Part shown: one piece after another, positions 13,801 through 28,400 of the stretch | How positions within the stretch are numbered: the stretch's first letter is position 1 | How the letters are laid out: every line of letters begins with the position of its first letter | Assembly (NCBI RefSeq): GCF_901933205.1 | Contig: NC_044574.1 | Span: 43,061,609-43,125,608 of the forward strand | Length of the DNA stretch: 64,000 nucleotides | Reading direction: 5' to 3' | Origin: Camarhynchus parvulus | Lineage: Eukaryota; Chordata; Aves; Passeriformes; Thraupidae | The notes under the pieces: model-generated | The model's database searches: none | The model's input: only the letters and a program-made list of their open reading frames with translations | Told to the model about the DNA's origin: nothing | Made by a program: the position numbers and the translations under genes

Positions 13801-16800
13801 AATCTGATTAAATAGATAATTAATTTTTCTGAGAAACTGAAAACAAAGTATGAAAATTTGACTTTTTATCTTCCTTCAAAAATCCCCCAGAATGACAGGA
13901 TCAGCCAGAAGCATTGTTTTGCATGGCTAGTAATGATAATGCAAGAAAGCATGTGACTGATTTTTTTACTCCTCTTTTTTTCTTAGCAGGAAGAGAGAGA
14001 ATACATGACCATTTTTCTCACTGTAGAGTGCAAAAAATGAGAACTTTGGGTTTTTTTATCTCAACATAAAATTCCCATCTCCAGAGTGCCAGTGAGGTGC
14101 AGCCTGAAGGAAGGTGATATGATCAAAGGTGTCCAGGTAGAGTAGGAATCCCTGTAAGACATGGCTTCAGTATGCAGCCTTCTCAGGCCTTTTTCAATTC
14201 AAACACAACCTCTTCCATCACTGGCTTTCTATGGAAGCCATAATTTTAAACAGCTTTTCCTTTTGAGCTTCAGCAGCAGCGCAGCAGAAATTCATAATCT
14301 CACTTGAAAAAAGGTGCCCCTTGGATGGGTTACAGGACTTACTTCAGCAGTGGTTGCCAGACCAGTAAGGTTTTTTTGAAACAAAAGGATGGAGTATATT
14401 TTAAAATTAAGTTTTTCATATGGAAAGGCTCATCCATATACCAAATACTGGAAACGGAAAATTGCCCAGCAGGTTTTACTTAAAAACTGTTCTTTATAAA
14501 TACTTCAGCAGGAACTTTTTTTTGTAAGGAAAATTTTTCTAACTAGGTTAGGTACGACCATCACACAGCATAAAAACTGTTCATTCATTTGTGAGGCGTT
14601 ATAAAAGAGTCTGAAGTGACACTGAGAAGTTCAGTGGTGCTTGTGGTGGTGTTCACAGATCTTTCTGCTCCCTGGTCTTCTTGACATGCAACCTTCTGTG
14701 CATACAGTTTAAAGAGGCAAGTCTAACACAGAGATAGATGCTTCCCTTCTCGTATGCCTGTGCACTGGAAGGTGTGTGTGCTGACAGCAGTGTCAGCAGG
14801 AGGAGGAGTAAGACAGACAGCCATATGTACAGACGGCAGTGCTTCGCTTGCTCAGCCTACGTGGTCGCCACAAGCAGATCTAAAAGGGAAATGACAGTGG
14901 AGGGGTGGAAAAAGCAAATGGGACGAGGAGAAAAAGAAGCTGAAGAGAAAGGCTATCCTTGCTGTGGAGGCAGACTCCTTGTGCACAAGAATACTTACAC
15001 AGAACTGTGTCTAGCTGGCAGTTAGCTGCTGCCATCATGGAAGAACCCAGTCAGGTGTGTGACACCGAGGATTAGTCAAGGACATCATTTGTTGAAGTCA
15101 CCTGTTCCTTCCCACTGAAAGGATGCACACACCATCCCATCTCAGCCCCAGCAATGCTGCCAGACCCTCACATAATATTCCATCACCATCTTTGACATCT
15201 TTCCTTCCTCCTCCCACCCCCAGCATGCTCTACCCCTTCGCAGAGTTCCAAAAGTGGTAGGTGGGAAAGGGAAAAGCCTGTATTTATCAGGCAGGCAGCC
15301 AAAGAGAAGAGATAAATTGTGAGCTTGTACCAGGGCCCCTCAGAGTAAACTTAGCTGAAATCACTGGGTAATTTAAGAACAGCAGGAGGGAAAAGGAGAA
15401 GATATACAACAGAGAAGTTTGATCATACAAATCTCACCTGTAAAAGAAACAAGGAGATAAGCACCAACCAGATCACCTGACTGGTGGAAATATGCCTGAG
15501 TGACAGAAGAACTCTCTAAGGAGCTCTTGCATTGAAGTTCTTAGTCACCATCACAAACTACAAACTGGGTTTCTCTTCCCCTCATTGTCCCAAGAAGTTT
15601 CGGTTCCACCTCTGTCACGTGACAACAGCATCACTGTGCCATTTATGTCAGAGCCTGGATTTTCCCTTTTCATACACCCCCAAACAGCAATGACATTTTA
15701 TATGATGCATTAATGAAAGGCTTAGCAACTGACTCGTGTCAAAACCTAAACCTTTGTGAGTGTTAAATGCTAACACTCTGCAAGTACCATGAAGGGAGTC
15801 CTAGAGCTGATGCTTGGTGTGTACAGAGCATGTAGATGGCAAGATAAAAGACAAGGAAGAATGGGATGTTTCAGGGCAATCAGCAACTTTCTTTAAATAA
15901 TTAAGGTTTCTTAGTAGATCAGGTAGACATAAATATTTTCTCCTGCATCTCTCTTACTTCACAGTGGCCAATCAATATGAGTCCCAAAGAACAGGCCTAC
16001 CCAACACCTCAGCCTAGCACTGTAAAGATAATCTCCTTATGAGATTTTGAAAAGCTGGACCTGATACTGTTCCTGGTAGTGTTCAGAGCAACAGACTCTA
16101 CAAAAACAGGTTTGATTTTCACTCGTTGCACTAGTAACTGCTTTAATTATAAACCTGAATTGTAGTAAGGGCCTGACCTCCTGGCTTAGCTAAAACAGTT
16201 GAAAACATTTACCTTACATGGGCAAAAAACCCTATAGGGCACAAGAAATAAAGAGAAAAGAGGAAGACATACACAAAATAGCTGTGACATAACCACAAGA
16301 ATAACAGCAGAAGTAAGCACTTAAACTTCACTGTTTTCTTGTTAGATTCTTTAGAAATATTTCAGGTTCTATCTCAAGAAAACTGAAAATACAAATTGGG
16401 ACAAAAAAATCAGCTTAAGTGTTTTAATTTTTGCTAAAGGCTAATAGCACAAAATTTCTCAGAAAGAAAATAATTTTAACTGTTACTGACTTTTAACTCA
16501 GTAGAAGACCAAAGTACCAGCTTCTCCTAAAAACTGAAGTGAACACACATCTCAAACCATACAATTCAATGTGGTTTCATATTGTGGGATTTAGTAGTCT
16601 GCTGCGCATTTTTAAGAAGAAAAGCTCCCAGAAGTGAGCAGATGCAGCAGGCTCAAAGTATCTTGGAATATACAAGATACACACAAATTGTCTCTTTTTC
16701 TCTCAGAAAGGATCTGGCTTTGCTTTTCCCCTTGAAATTCACCTATGCTAAAAATCCAGAATCACAAAACAGTAGCACAAAACAAATATATTCCACTAGA

Positions 16801-19189
16801 GGAGTGGAATAAGAATCAGTTTCTGGTAATGCATCACCTCTTCCGTTCTTCTCTTTCGCTGAGAAATTTCTGTTCTGACTGTTCTAAAATTGTGTCCTTA
16901 CAGAAGCAGACATTCTCCCTCCAGGTTTACTAACCAACACCAGAAGACAGAACAAAAACTAAAGTGCAATGGTATATCTACGTCTGTTCTGTACCTGTAA
17001 AACAAACCCAAAACTCTAGAGAAAATTACATTACTGTTCAATTCCCTGCAATTGAACTACCTAAATTGTGTGTTCAAAACATAATGGCTGTGTTTAACAT
17101 TTTTAAAGTCAGCTCATTCTGGCTGACTGTAGTATCTCTGGGCAAATCTACCTCAAAGTACAGTTACTTAGATGGTATTTATTATATTTAAAGGTTTTAC
17201 TACAATCCACAATGCTCTTACCCTACAGACAGGAAGCCACAATATTGCAGTTAAACTTACATAGCTGGTCATCTTTGTTTCCCTCTTGAATTTGGAAAGT
17301 AGCCAAAGCAGTGAAGTCAATAAGGAACCCTCATCCCCACAGATACCAGAGGAAGTTTTGGTGCACGAGCTGCTACAGACCATAAATTACATGAGGCTCC
17401 TTGACAAGTAGAAGGTCAGCCACCGTGAAAGTGATTCTAACAGGCAAAAACCATTAGTAAGTTAATGTGCTCAATGCTCCTTCATACAAACAAGCCTCTT
17501 GAGACGTCATCATCTCTACTATATGGCAGATATGTGCTCTTGAACACAGATGTGCCAAGGAGCTTCTCAAACCTGTTAGGCGGTACAGAATAGTCACTCC
17601 AAATGCTTAGCAAAACTAAAAAAAGACTCACTTGAGAGAGATCTCCTAGAAAGAACCAAAAAAGCCTGCCTCTTTACTGCTTCACAGCACAAAATCCAAG
17701 AGCAACCCAAACACCCAAGCTACAGGTGCATCAGTAGTTCAGTTTGGCACCACAGGGAGCTGTGCTGACACCACCCCCTTCCTGGGGCAAAAGCCAGGCC
17801 TGCTCGGGAACTCTCCAACACTCAGCTCAGCACCACCTACTTCCCTTACACCTTTACCAGTCAGCAGCTGTACTCAAGGTTCAGTATTGGACATATTAAG
17901 AGTAGTCCTTCCCAACATATAAAAGGAATATTAGGAATAAAGTCCTTCCAAACACATACAACCATTGCAGTTTTAAGCTTAATGACATCTTCCTATGTGC
18001 CAGGCATCCCATACATTTTCCTTAACCAATGGATAGCTTGCTATGCTATCTCTCTGAGAGGAAATCTTCCACCTGTTATCTTCCCAGTAACTTTGCTATC
18101 CTCATAGACATGAGATGACAGTAGCCAGGGGCATACCCGAAATCCTTGCATTTGAACATGTGCTGAACTGCTAGGAAACTTTTTAATTGGAAAAGTCACA
18201 GGAGACAGATTTCTGGGCACATTTCCAGATAAATGCCACATTTCAACAGTGCTTTATCATCAGGTGTTACATAAAAGGTGGACAGACACTTTTCAGTGAT
18301 AGCTTGCAGCAGGCCCACCTACCTCCTGAAGGTAAAGCTTAAATCCTCCAGAGCTGTACAGCAGAAATGCCATCTTGCAACCCACAGCTGTGGAACACCA
18401 ATCTCCACTGTCCACCTCTCTTGCTGCGCCCATGCACTGATCAGAACTAGAAACCAGAAGCTGATATGAAGTGAGGTGCTTTAGAAACTTCACTAAAAAA
18501 AAATGAGGTGTTCATAATCTGTTATTATTTTGGCTAGCTGCACTTTTAACCTGAAATTGAAAAATGTGCATAAACCCAAAAATGCTCAGTTTTTAACAGT
18601 AAATTGAATTCAGTCTCTCACATCCCAGATAAACATCCTAAATCTTGGTGCGCAGTGGTGTGAAGGGATGGGTGCTCTTTGCTCTCCCTTCTATACAGAT
18701 ACACCCTTGACCAGATCAGCTTTCTCAGCGTCAAATCCAATACATTTTCAGGAACAGATTCAGCTCTGTTGCACTAGTACTTTCCAACAACAAATATAAT
18801 TCTGTCACTAAACTTACAAGCAGTTCTAGCAACACAATAAAAAATGACCAGAAACCAGACCTCAGCCTTTCTACTCACCTCCTTACTGTCTCACTGTTTC
18901 CCATTAATGGATTATGCCTCTTTTCTATTTCATTGGTGAGACGAGGGAAAAATTCATTTTACTCCATATTGTTCCCAGTTATTCCCACTCCAAAGCCTTC
19001 AACATGTTTAAACATGAATCCCTGGAGCTTCTAGCTCTTAGTACTTACTACTTCCAGTTAAGCAAAGGAAGAGTTAAATCCAGTCTCAAGACTCTCCAGA
19101 CTTTGTAATAATTATTCCCTATAACCTCTGTCCATGCTGTCTCACAGAAGAAGGCATAACATTTACTATCTACAGACTACAAGAAAAGA
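4824..19189. other. Intergenic flank beyond the MND1 3' end
   Basis: About 14 kb of AT-rich sequence. I see no CR1, LTR or exon that I can support. Many short open frames occur on both strands, without domains, shared phase or splice context. In human the next gene in this direction is TMEM131L; none of its sequence was recognised. Confidence 0.55.
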
Positions 19190-19338
19190 AAGGACAACAA
19201 ATATTTTTAGTATTTTATTAACCTCAACAAACCTAGTAAATTAAAGGGTGGTCACCTTTTCGGAGACGATTCACATTTTAATGGCAGCTATGAATATTTA
19301 ACAAACTATGTACAACTATGTCAGCCATCAACTGAACA
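19190..19338 (-). other. MND1: MND1 3' UTR
   Basis: This follows the TAG stop on the minus strand and runs to shortly past an AATAAA signal. The end is an estimate: cleavage usually falls 10-30 bases after the signal, placing it near 19185-19200. A TTTGTTGTCC-type GT/T-rich stretch follows, as expected for a downstream element. The UTR is short (about 150 bp) and AT-rich. Confidence 0.7.
19214..19219 (-). terminator. Poly(A) signal AATAAA of MND1
   Basis: On the minus strand the sequence GGTTAATAAAATAC lies 120 bp after the MND1 stop. It is the first canonical hexamer in this direction and has a T/GT-rich stretch just beyond. Confidence 0.7.
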
Positions 19339-19445
19339 CTAATCAATGTAATCCAAATCTTCTGGGATTCCAAAACCTTTATCTATTTTGCTCTCTTCAA
19401 ATCCAAATTTACGCTTGGCCCAGGACTTTATTGAAAAGATGTTAT
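19339..19445 (-). CDS. MND1: MND1 coding exon 8 and stop codon
   Basis: After acceptor TCTGTTTACAG the exon gives [20 protein letters not shown], then [14 protein letters not shown] and TAG. These are residues 171-205, the C-terminal helix and tail that cap the HOP2-MND1 rod and contribute to DNA and recombinase contacts in the known family. The final IPEDLDYID is nearly identical to the human tail. The stop position gives the standard family length. Confidence 0.97.
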
Positions 19446-22400
19446 CTGTAAACAGAATGAAAAATATTCATTTTGAGTATTTAGGAAAGCATGAATTATA
19501 GTCTCAGCTACAACAAAATCCTTCCATTTGCAGTATCTCTTGTCTGTATGAAAAAGGTACATAGTGGGGAACATCATTATCAAGTAGATTTAGAACAGAA
19601 AACATGAGGCTTTTGTTAATAACCTCCAAAAAAGAGGAAATCATTTACTTAGCACCGAATAAAAATATGTTATCTTTATCTTCTCTTGCTCCTCTTTTAC
19701 AAGGAGACTGAAAGCTACGATTACAGTGTAAGCCTGCTATAGTGATGAGGTAAGTGTGAGTATGCATAGTAAGTATTTTATAGGTCCTTCTTCAACTAGA
19801 CACCTACTATGTGACTGTCTACAGCTATAAAAATTGGATTTAAATTTACCATAAGGTCCTTTATAGTCCTGCGTGATTGTTCAGACACTGTATTTTTTCA
19901 AAGTTAAAAAAAAGACATTCAAGAAGCTTTATTTTAGTCGGGACTTCTCTTTTTAGCACCACATTACTTTAGCATATACATTTTGTTCAATTTAACATAA
20001 TTTTTCACTGCAGCATTTACTGAAACTCATTACGTCATTTTTAACAACCATAAATTGCAGCATTCCTTAACAGAGGAAGTGTTCACTGTTTCTGCACAGC
20101 TTAGAGAGATTTTTTCTTTTCTTTACCCATCACACATTTGGTTTTAAAACTGTCTCTTCAAAAGAAAAATATGCTGCAGCATATAGCCAAATTGTCTAAT
20201 TAAATAGCAAAGTACCTTCTACAGACTGAGGCACAGTTCCTTTACCTCATTCGAAGCCTTGAGAACAGCCTGTTACCAACAGCAGAAAGCCCTGACAACT
20301 CCCAGAATACATAATTTTATTCCCCCATATGCAGTAAACAACCCAGATATAAAATAATAGTCCAAAGACTATGACAATGATATCCTGCTGCACTTGGCAC
20401 AACCAATGATAGCAAGCAGTCCATCAGTAGATCTATTCTAGACAAAAAAATATAAACAATATTCTAAATAATTCTTAAAAATCATAAGGGCATATAAATT
20501 GTTTTCTTTGCAAAATGAGAATGAATACAGCAAAGCTAAGCAACAACAGAAAATTGAGTTAAACTTCCACGTGAATATCATTACAGTAGCATTCCTTAAA
20601 ACTATGCATCATTTTACCTGTCAAAACTGATCAATTAGTTTGAGAAACACCTACTTTGTATCAGCATCCTTCACATGGTAGCAGCAATAAGATTCCACAA
20701 AGCATTCTACTCTTTAGAAAGAGATGAACATTCAGAATAGACTTTCTGAATACCTGGGCATCACTACTTCCAGTCTCTATTGCTTTCCTCATCTTAAGAG
20801 ATTTTAACTCATCCAAGGAAACAAGTTGCAGGATTTAACAAAGTGCACAAGACAGCACCAGAAGGACAAATCTGTTATGGCATATGAAGTATATTCAGTA
20901 ACAAAACTGAGAAGATGTATTCTTTTTGTTGAATCATAATAGTTTTATAAGTAAAATAAATTTCTCTATATTTTTGTAAGTGAGGACTATCCTATGTCAT
21001 ATCCTAATCACATTTAAAGTTCTTAACACTGAGTAGGTCTTTTACTGAAATTGCTCTAGTGTGAAGCTGTGTCACTGCAATACACACCAGTCCATCTGTT
21101 GGCTGCCTCCTTGGCCACTTGGTTTGTTTGGCCTGAAACAGAGAAAAAAACCAACAACAATAAAAGCATACATCACAGTAAAATCATCACATAGTTTCAA
21201 GGCACAGAGACTAAAATTATATTGATGTCATTTTTATGGAACCACACAACGTAAAGAAGTTATTCTACTGCTTCCAAACACTTGTTTTACAAACACTTTT
21301 AGGTTTCAGCAAGCACAAAGCTAGGTTAAAGAAAAAGAGGAGCAAAGAGCATAAAAGATACCATATGAACTACTATAAATTTTAAAAGCATATTTTAAAA
21401 TAAAATAACCCTAGTTTGGCTTGCCTAGGGGCTTAATTGTCTTCACCAAGATTTGAACTAGATACATGGCCTGAAGATATCAGAGGCAACAGAGATGGAA
21501 AATATTTCATAATCCTCTCTATACATAAGTAAACCATCACATGGGTATGCATGACTCTACACAGATAAGGAAAATGACAAGGCAGCAGTCTATCATATCA
21601 ATCAAAAAGTTTATCATATAGCTCTGGAATGTCTCCACGGTTTTGAGAACCCCTCAATGAAATTAAGACAAAATAATGTTTCTGGCAATTAAACTTGGCT
21701 TATGTCCCTTAACACCATTCCAGAACTAAACACATAATAGTAAATTACCATTACTACAAGCAGGTTTTGTATAGTTTCCATGAGACAAAACAATCAAGAA
21801 TAATTCCTCTTAGATCACCTTGCTCCCATTTAAGTAAGTACTGAATCAAATCAAGCAGGTTAGGCTGTAACGTGGGAATTTATCAGAACCATTCTGGTTC
21901 TCACGCCTACATGTAACTTACTTGTTCCCAGTCAGTCTTGTCAGTACTTGCATGATAATACTCATTTGAATGGTCAGCATGAAACTTGTCTCCAGGGTAC
22001 TGAGATATGAATACATGATCAGGTACCCATTGTTATACACATTAGACTTTAAGGAAAATCAAATTATGTTGAAAAATTATTTTTTTCTAGCACACAGGAA
22101 GGGAAGTACTCATTATTCCAACCTTAATGCTCCTATAACTGATATGAAAACTGTTTACATTGGAATAATATACTATTTCAATATAGTTTCTAAAATTGGC
22201 CTACAATTAGAAAGTTTGAGCACAGCACGAAGAAAACCAAGAAAGATGAGCAAAAAACTGAGTAGGATAGAAAATGGCATTTTTGCTTACTTGCATGCAC
22301 AGAAATTCAAGTTGTTCCTAGCCTGAGAGAGGTATTTTTTATTTCCTTTGCTGAGTGCTTGCTGCCATCCCCACTTGTTCAGTTCCACAACTTGCAGCAC

Positions 22401-25400
22401 TGACAACAAACTTGTAAAGGCATTTGGAACAGTACTTAACCTAACCTTACTTAAAGTAAGTCTGCAGAGCAAGAGCTTCCACTCATCAAGACTTTAAATG
22501 TGTGACCTATGATATTTCCCTCAGCATTTTTCTAAAATTCTACTGTAGAACTTGACAGCTGTATTTGACTCCAAGTAATGAAGTTTGAAATGAAGTGGAG
22601 GAAAGTGGGATGGCATTGAACTTCATGGATCCTGAGCTGTGAAGTGATAGCATCCTGGTGGTGGGTGAGCCAACCTATTCCACAGCACCTGTGAGGTCTC
22701 AGCAGAAAGCTCAGCTTTGCTGGCAGCAATTAACCAGCGCAACAGTGGCAGCATGGTGCCCTCACCCTGCAAACACTGCTCATGTCTGCTAAAATATACA
22801 TACATGATCATGAGTTCTGAAAATGTGACTTCACACCTCTGCCAAAGAAAAGGCTGAGGTGATGACAGACATAGGCTGGACAACAAGTGAGAATGGCAGT
22901 CACTGCCTATAACCACTTGTGGCTAGAAATGAAAACATGGCAGTGAGAGCAGGAAGCTATGATGGGGCAATACAGACAGACAGACAGACATATAATCCCC
23001 AGTGTCTCATGGCTACAGATGAACATTTAGCTATCTGAAGACAAGATTTAAGTCCCTTGGGATCAGTCTTAAGTCTTGCCTATGATTCCACTGCATGATC
23101 TTGTGTGCTATCTGCAACCAATACCATGCCTGGAAGAGGAACAAGAGACAGTCTTTGATAGTTATGGACCTGCATCTCCTGCCCCAGACTCCAGCCACAT
23201 CTGCATCACTGCCAGCATCTTCCAGAGACCTTACAAGAACTGTCAGACATGAAGAACTCTGCACCTTCACTGCTTTCTGGAACTCTTTTATAGTTGCTTG
23301 TTGGGACTTTCACTGGTTGTACCATCTGTATGTATACATGCACGGAGGATGAGGGAAAGCAGGAGTAGTAAAGCAGGCACTCCCCAACACGTCCAACTTT
23401 ATCTATGGGTGTAGCTAACTCCAAGTCATGCTACTTCTGATTGCTTGTTCTCTAGCTCCAGGGGATCACATAGCCAGGCTGGTTTTTAGACTGCACTGAA
23501 AAAGAAGCTCAAGATCTGAAGAGAGCATGGGAACTCAAAAATATACACTCCAAAACAGAATCAGGGCACCAACTGTGTGAAGCTGTAAAAAGGAGAAACT
23601 CAAACACAGCACTAAGGGCAGCTGGCTAATTGCCAAAACCATCACAACCATTGAGTCCCAAACTTGGCTGGAGTCCTTCTGATCTTCCTGCTCACCAGAG
23701 CTGCTCTAACTGAACTTGATTTTTGGCAACTACTAAATAGTACTCCAGTACTGAATCTGCAGAAGACAATGAAAGGCCAAATATGCAGCAGAGGTGAGCA
23801 ACAGAGGAGGCAACGTCTTCCAGATGCTTCCAGATGCTCTCATTATCATTAGGCTCTAGTTACAGTCTGTATCTATACATCTGCATATAGGCTGACAATA
23901 TATATGACTGCTGCCTGGAAGCTGCAAAACAATCCATTTGTTCTGGACATTACATATTTATTTCATCTATTTGTGTGACAATGAATCAATATACTTTCCC
24001 ACTCCCATGTCTGCAGGATACAAGTCATTTATTTGGCTGAGGCACATACCTGTATCCTCTGCTGACTAATTTCAGGCACATTTGGCATTTTGTAAGAAAG
24101 AAAATGGAAGCTTGAATTTTTGTCTCCAAAACTGAACAAAAGCAACCACTGTATGTACAGTAATGCGAGGCCCAGAAGCAGCAAGACATGAAGTGCTGGT
24201 CTGTTATGTCAGCAAAACACAGCAGGAAATGTGCCCAAAACAGTGAAAGGCTACAGGACAGAGAGTTATTTTTACCAGTCCTCATGGAAGTTTTTTTCCC
24301 CTCAACCCCTAGTATCTCTGGAGAACTGCAGGGAACTCAAAAAGCCCAGATTCTGGGAGCTGAACAATTATCCCAAGCATATTGTGATTGTCCTTATCAC
24401 AGTGACAATCCCCTTTACCCCCCACAGAGGAAAGCAAAGGTAAGGAAAGGAAGGTCCAGCCACAGTAAAAGTCTAAAAAGAAAATGAGGGTGGGTTGGAA
24501 ACATGCTTTTCAATGTAGGTAAGTTGCATTCTACCAGTGACCTGTAGGTATTTTGGAGCAGGCCAGGAGACACAGGTGACAAAAGTGCACGTGGACAGCT
24601 GTCAGGGGTGCACCAAAAAGCTTCTAAAGCAAATGGACAGCACCTGGTCAGGAGTCAAGGCCAGCAGCACAGAACATCAGCACAGCAGTGTTTCTAACAA
24701 ATCTCAACAGGCATTATATATTGACTCAAATCACTGTAGGGCCACAATGTTTCTGATCTGAGTCAGGAAGCCCCTACAGTCATTCTCAGCATATTGCAGA
24801 ACTACAGCCTCCTCTTTCCTTCTTCCCCCAGATTCTCTCACTTTTTTCACTGGAACGGGGAGATGGCTGAAATTAAAAATCCTATTTGCATTCCAAAATT
24901 GAATGGCCAAAAGCTGTAGAAGTCTCAAATATTTCCACAGGGTAAAAATCAATGGTGATAGTAACAACCACCAGTTCCTCAGAAACATTTTCCAAATGTA
25001 CTTTAGGTTCTTCCTAAACACGTTTTCAAGTCCCACACATATCATTACAGGAACACCAAGGATACAGTCATGGAACAGTTCTCAAATTCAGATTGTAAAG
25101 GCACCATATTAAAGTTCTGGTAGCTATAGTAAAAGAAACAAAACAATAAACCAATGGCCAGAACCAGCTCATCTGAGCACCTGAGCTGGGAGAAATGAAC
25201 AAATAGCTGTAGCGTTCTTTGATCTCCTAGATCCTACTCTGGCATTTTCTGGATAACTTTAAGGACTTCTAGGTCCAGGAACCTCTACTTCTCTAGAATA
25301 ACAAAAGCTAATTGTATTTATAAAGCTTACACACTTGAGTGCCAGTTTTGACCTACCACAACCAATACCACAAGAAAATGGTATAGACTTCCTCACTTAA

Positions 25401-28400
25401 AAGGCACATGACTGCAGAGGGAATTAGCACCTTCCCAAGGAGAGAGTCACCCATCAGCCTGCAGGGTGTTAGCAGATACATGCAAAATACAACTGCAGTC
25501 TTCAGCATGACACTCGAGTAATTTTACAGCATGGATCACAATTCCTCTGCGTGAAACACAGGGAACAGCTGCAACTGTTCTCAGGGACCAGGGAGGATTA
25601 TTAGCCCAAAGATTCCCAATTTCTCTCGTGAAACTGGTCAGGGTAAATTAAGTGCATCAAGTGGATTTGAATTCCTGTAATAAATATGTATTCATTTAGA
25701 CTGAATTCAAAGATGAAAAATGGCAGCTACCATAGGAACTGTATGTGAACTTGAACCTCCCATGACTCTGGATAACCCTCTGCAGAAGGCAGTGGATAAT
25801 CACTCTCCTGCACATAGACTGCCCTTACTTTCCAGAAACATTACCTTGCCATCACAACAGTGACAGACTTGTTTTCCTACTTCTCCTGGGGTAGCATCAC
25901 TATAATATCCTATGACGCAGTTTCCAAAATTCTTTCCACTAATGAAAACATCACATGCAAATAAAGATCCCATCTCCAAAGGCCAGGGTAGAAGGTGAGC
26001 ATAGAAATTATACACCTGTCATCCACAGAAAGTACAAAAGGTTATTGCCTAGTAATTCCTACCTACATGTCCATTCACAAACTGACACCACAGACTCTGA
26101 TCAAGAGCCCATGGCTTGCCATTAGAGACTATTTATGGCAATGATGGGATGAAGTAGCTTCTTAAAGTCCATATTTCAGTACCCTTGAGAATAAGTAATC
26201 TACAACACTGTCAACAGGCTAAATTGCAATGTGGCAAGAAGAGCTTTACAAGAATGTTTTGTAACCCTGTACCAGGCAGATACCTCCACACTACTGGAAA
26301 TCTTTATCCTCCCCCATGCTTCCCAAAGAGGCACTTCCTCTTATAAACAGAATAAAGAGCTGCCGTGTAGAAAAGTGAGAGCACATCAGAATTCTGTCAA
26401 CTCCTTTGAATCCAAAATAACACATCACTCCTCCCCCATACTCCAGTATCCTACACAACACTTTTCCTCATGATGTTAATCAACAGGTCACAATGCTTCA
26501 GAATTCATTACTAAATTCAAGTCAATGTGTAAATATGACTTCTCATTTAAATAGCATCACAAACTCAACTTTTTATACTGACTTATTTTAGACTCTGAAT
26601 AAAGTTTCAGTACTACAAATAAAAGCACTGACAGTTATGAATGCTACCTACTGATCTACAACTATTCTGAAAAGCATAGAACACAATATAAGCTATCTGA
26701 AATAGAAAAATACCCAAGAATACTGATATATGAATTAACAAAATCAGCATTTCTGCTGCAACACCACTGTATATATGCTTGAAAATGAACCTGAGCAAAT
26801 AGATACCACAGTGCCAGTCTTGTCTACCTGGTGAGACATAGCAGTGCACAGTAAAGCTACTAAGAAGCTGATCCAGGTTGTGAGAATATGCTTTTAAAGG
26901 GTCTGCGATCTCTGTCAGTCTGTTTGAAAAAAGTGTCAAGTCTCATCAGCAAAACACTCCCTCTGTCCTGTATGAAAAGGTCACACTGTCAAATTTCATC
27001 AGTATGTACACACGGTCTCCTTGAAAAACGTCCAACAGAATTTGTCAGAATTGCTACCAAAATATTCCTCTATGCAAGACATGCTCTTGCACTTAAGTTT
27101 ACTATATTCATGCACCTACAGAAAAAGACCATTTACCTTTCAAGTGTTGTACTCGAAAATCAAGCTGAAATCTTAGTTGCATAACTAAAATACATCAATT
27201 TTCATCCAAAGAGCAGAGGGAAGCAAAGAGCTTGCAAAACAGAAACAAGCATAACAACTTGATTCAGGGCTGATTCAGGGCTCCCTGACACCACTCTGTT
27301 TTTCTTGCACTGGACAACTCTTCCTTCCCCACTTCATTCACTAATAAATGCCACAACTTCAGCACAGCTAAAGGAACTTGCACACTTCTGAGCTGCTGAA
27401 CTGTATTTCGCAAGGAGGCCCATCCCAGGGCACCATGGTTTTTGGCCAGATGTGGATTTCAATCTGCTGTGACCTCACGTGTCACAGATATTGTACAGAA
27501 GAGTCAGGAAGGCATCGCAAGAGGGTCTCTGGTCTCTGTCACCACAACTCAAGGCATGTTCAACTTTTCCTATGCCATTTCTGAGGTATCTGTTGCCTGT
27601 TTTTAAGGTTTCCAATTTCCTGGCCCTACAATTTAAGGCTATTACTTTTTGCCATCTTCTCCATGAACCTGAGTAACAGGCCTTTTCTTTTCTTGAGTAG
27701 ATACAGATATGCAAAACTCACTAGGATCCATCTTCTTTTGAGCCCTATTTTTGTAAAGTTTTTTTGTCTCTTAGAATGTGATCGCTCAAGGTCCTTTTGC
27801 TCTACTCTGAGCACTTAGTTACATGAATATATGAATGCTTTGAAATAAATTAGATTATATCCAGGTAGGATATCCAACACTGACACTATGTTACAGCTGA
27901 AGCCATGCTAAACCCTTTAGCGCCACACTTTCTGCCTTGAGCAGAAAGATTATTTCATACATCTCATTGTGGGTTACATCACTGCTTTTGTATCTTAGTG
28001 TAGGGGTTTTTCTTGGCACAACAAAAATTCTTATATTAAACTCTGACATATCTTTTCAAATCCTCCCAACTTAACCAAGTGCCTCAGATCATTTGTGTAG
28101 CACAATATCCTTGAACACAGGTAACAATCTTGCACTTGCCACTACCGAATGCTACCCATTGTTTATTAGATCATCTTTGCAGTTTATCATGATCATTTTG
28201 AAATTGCACTCTGTCCTTTGTCCATGAAGTCTCTCCTAGTGTCATCATCTGCAAATATAACAAAAAAGCATCTTCTGTTGTGTTAGCCAGATCATTAATA
28301 TAAACACTGAGTAGATGCAAATACATGACAGACCACATTACAGAGCTTCATCAACTCCACCTCCTTTTCTGATACTGAATTGCTCACATATTGCAAAGTA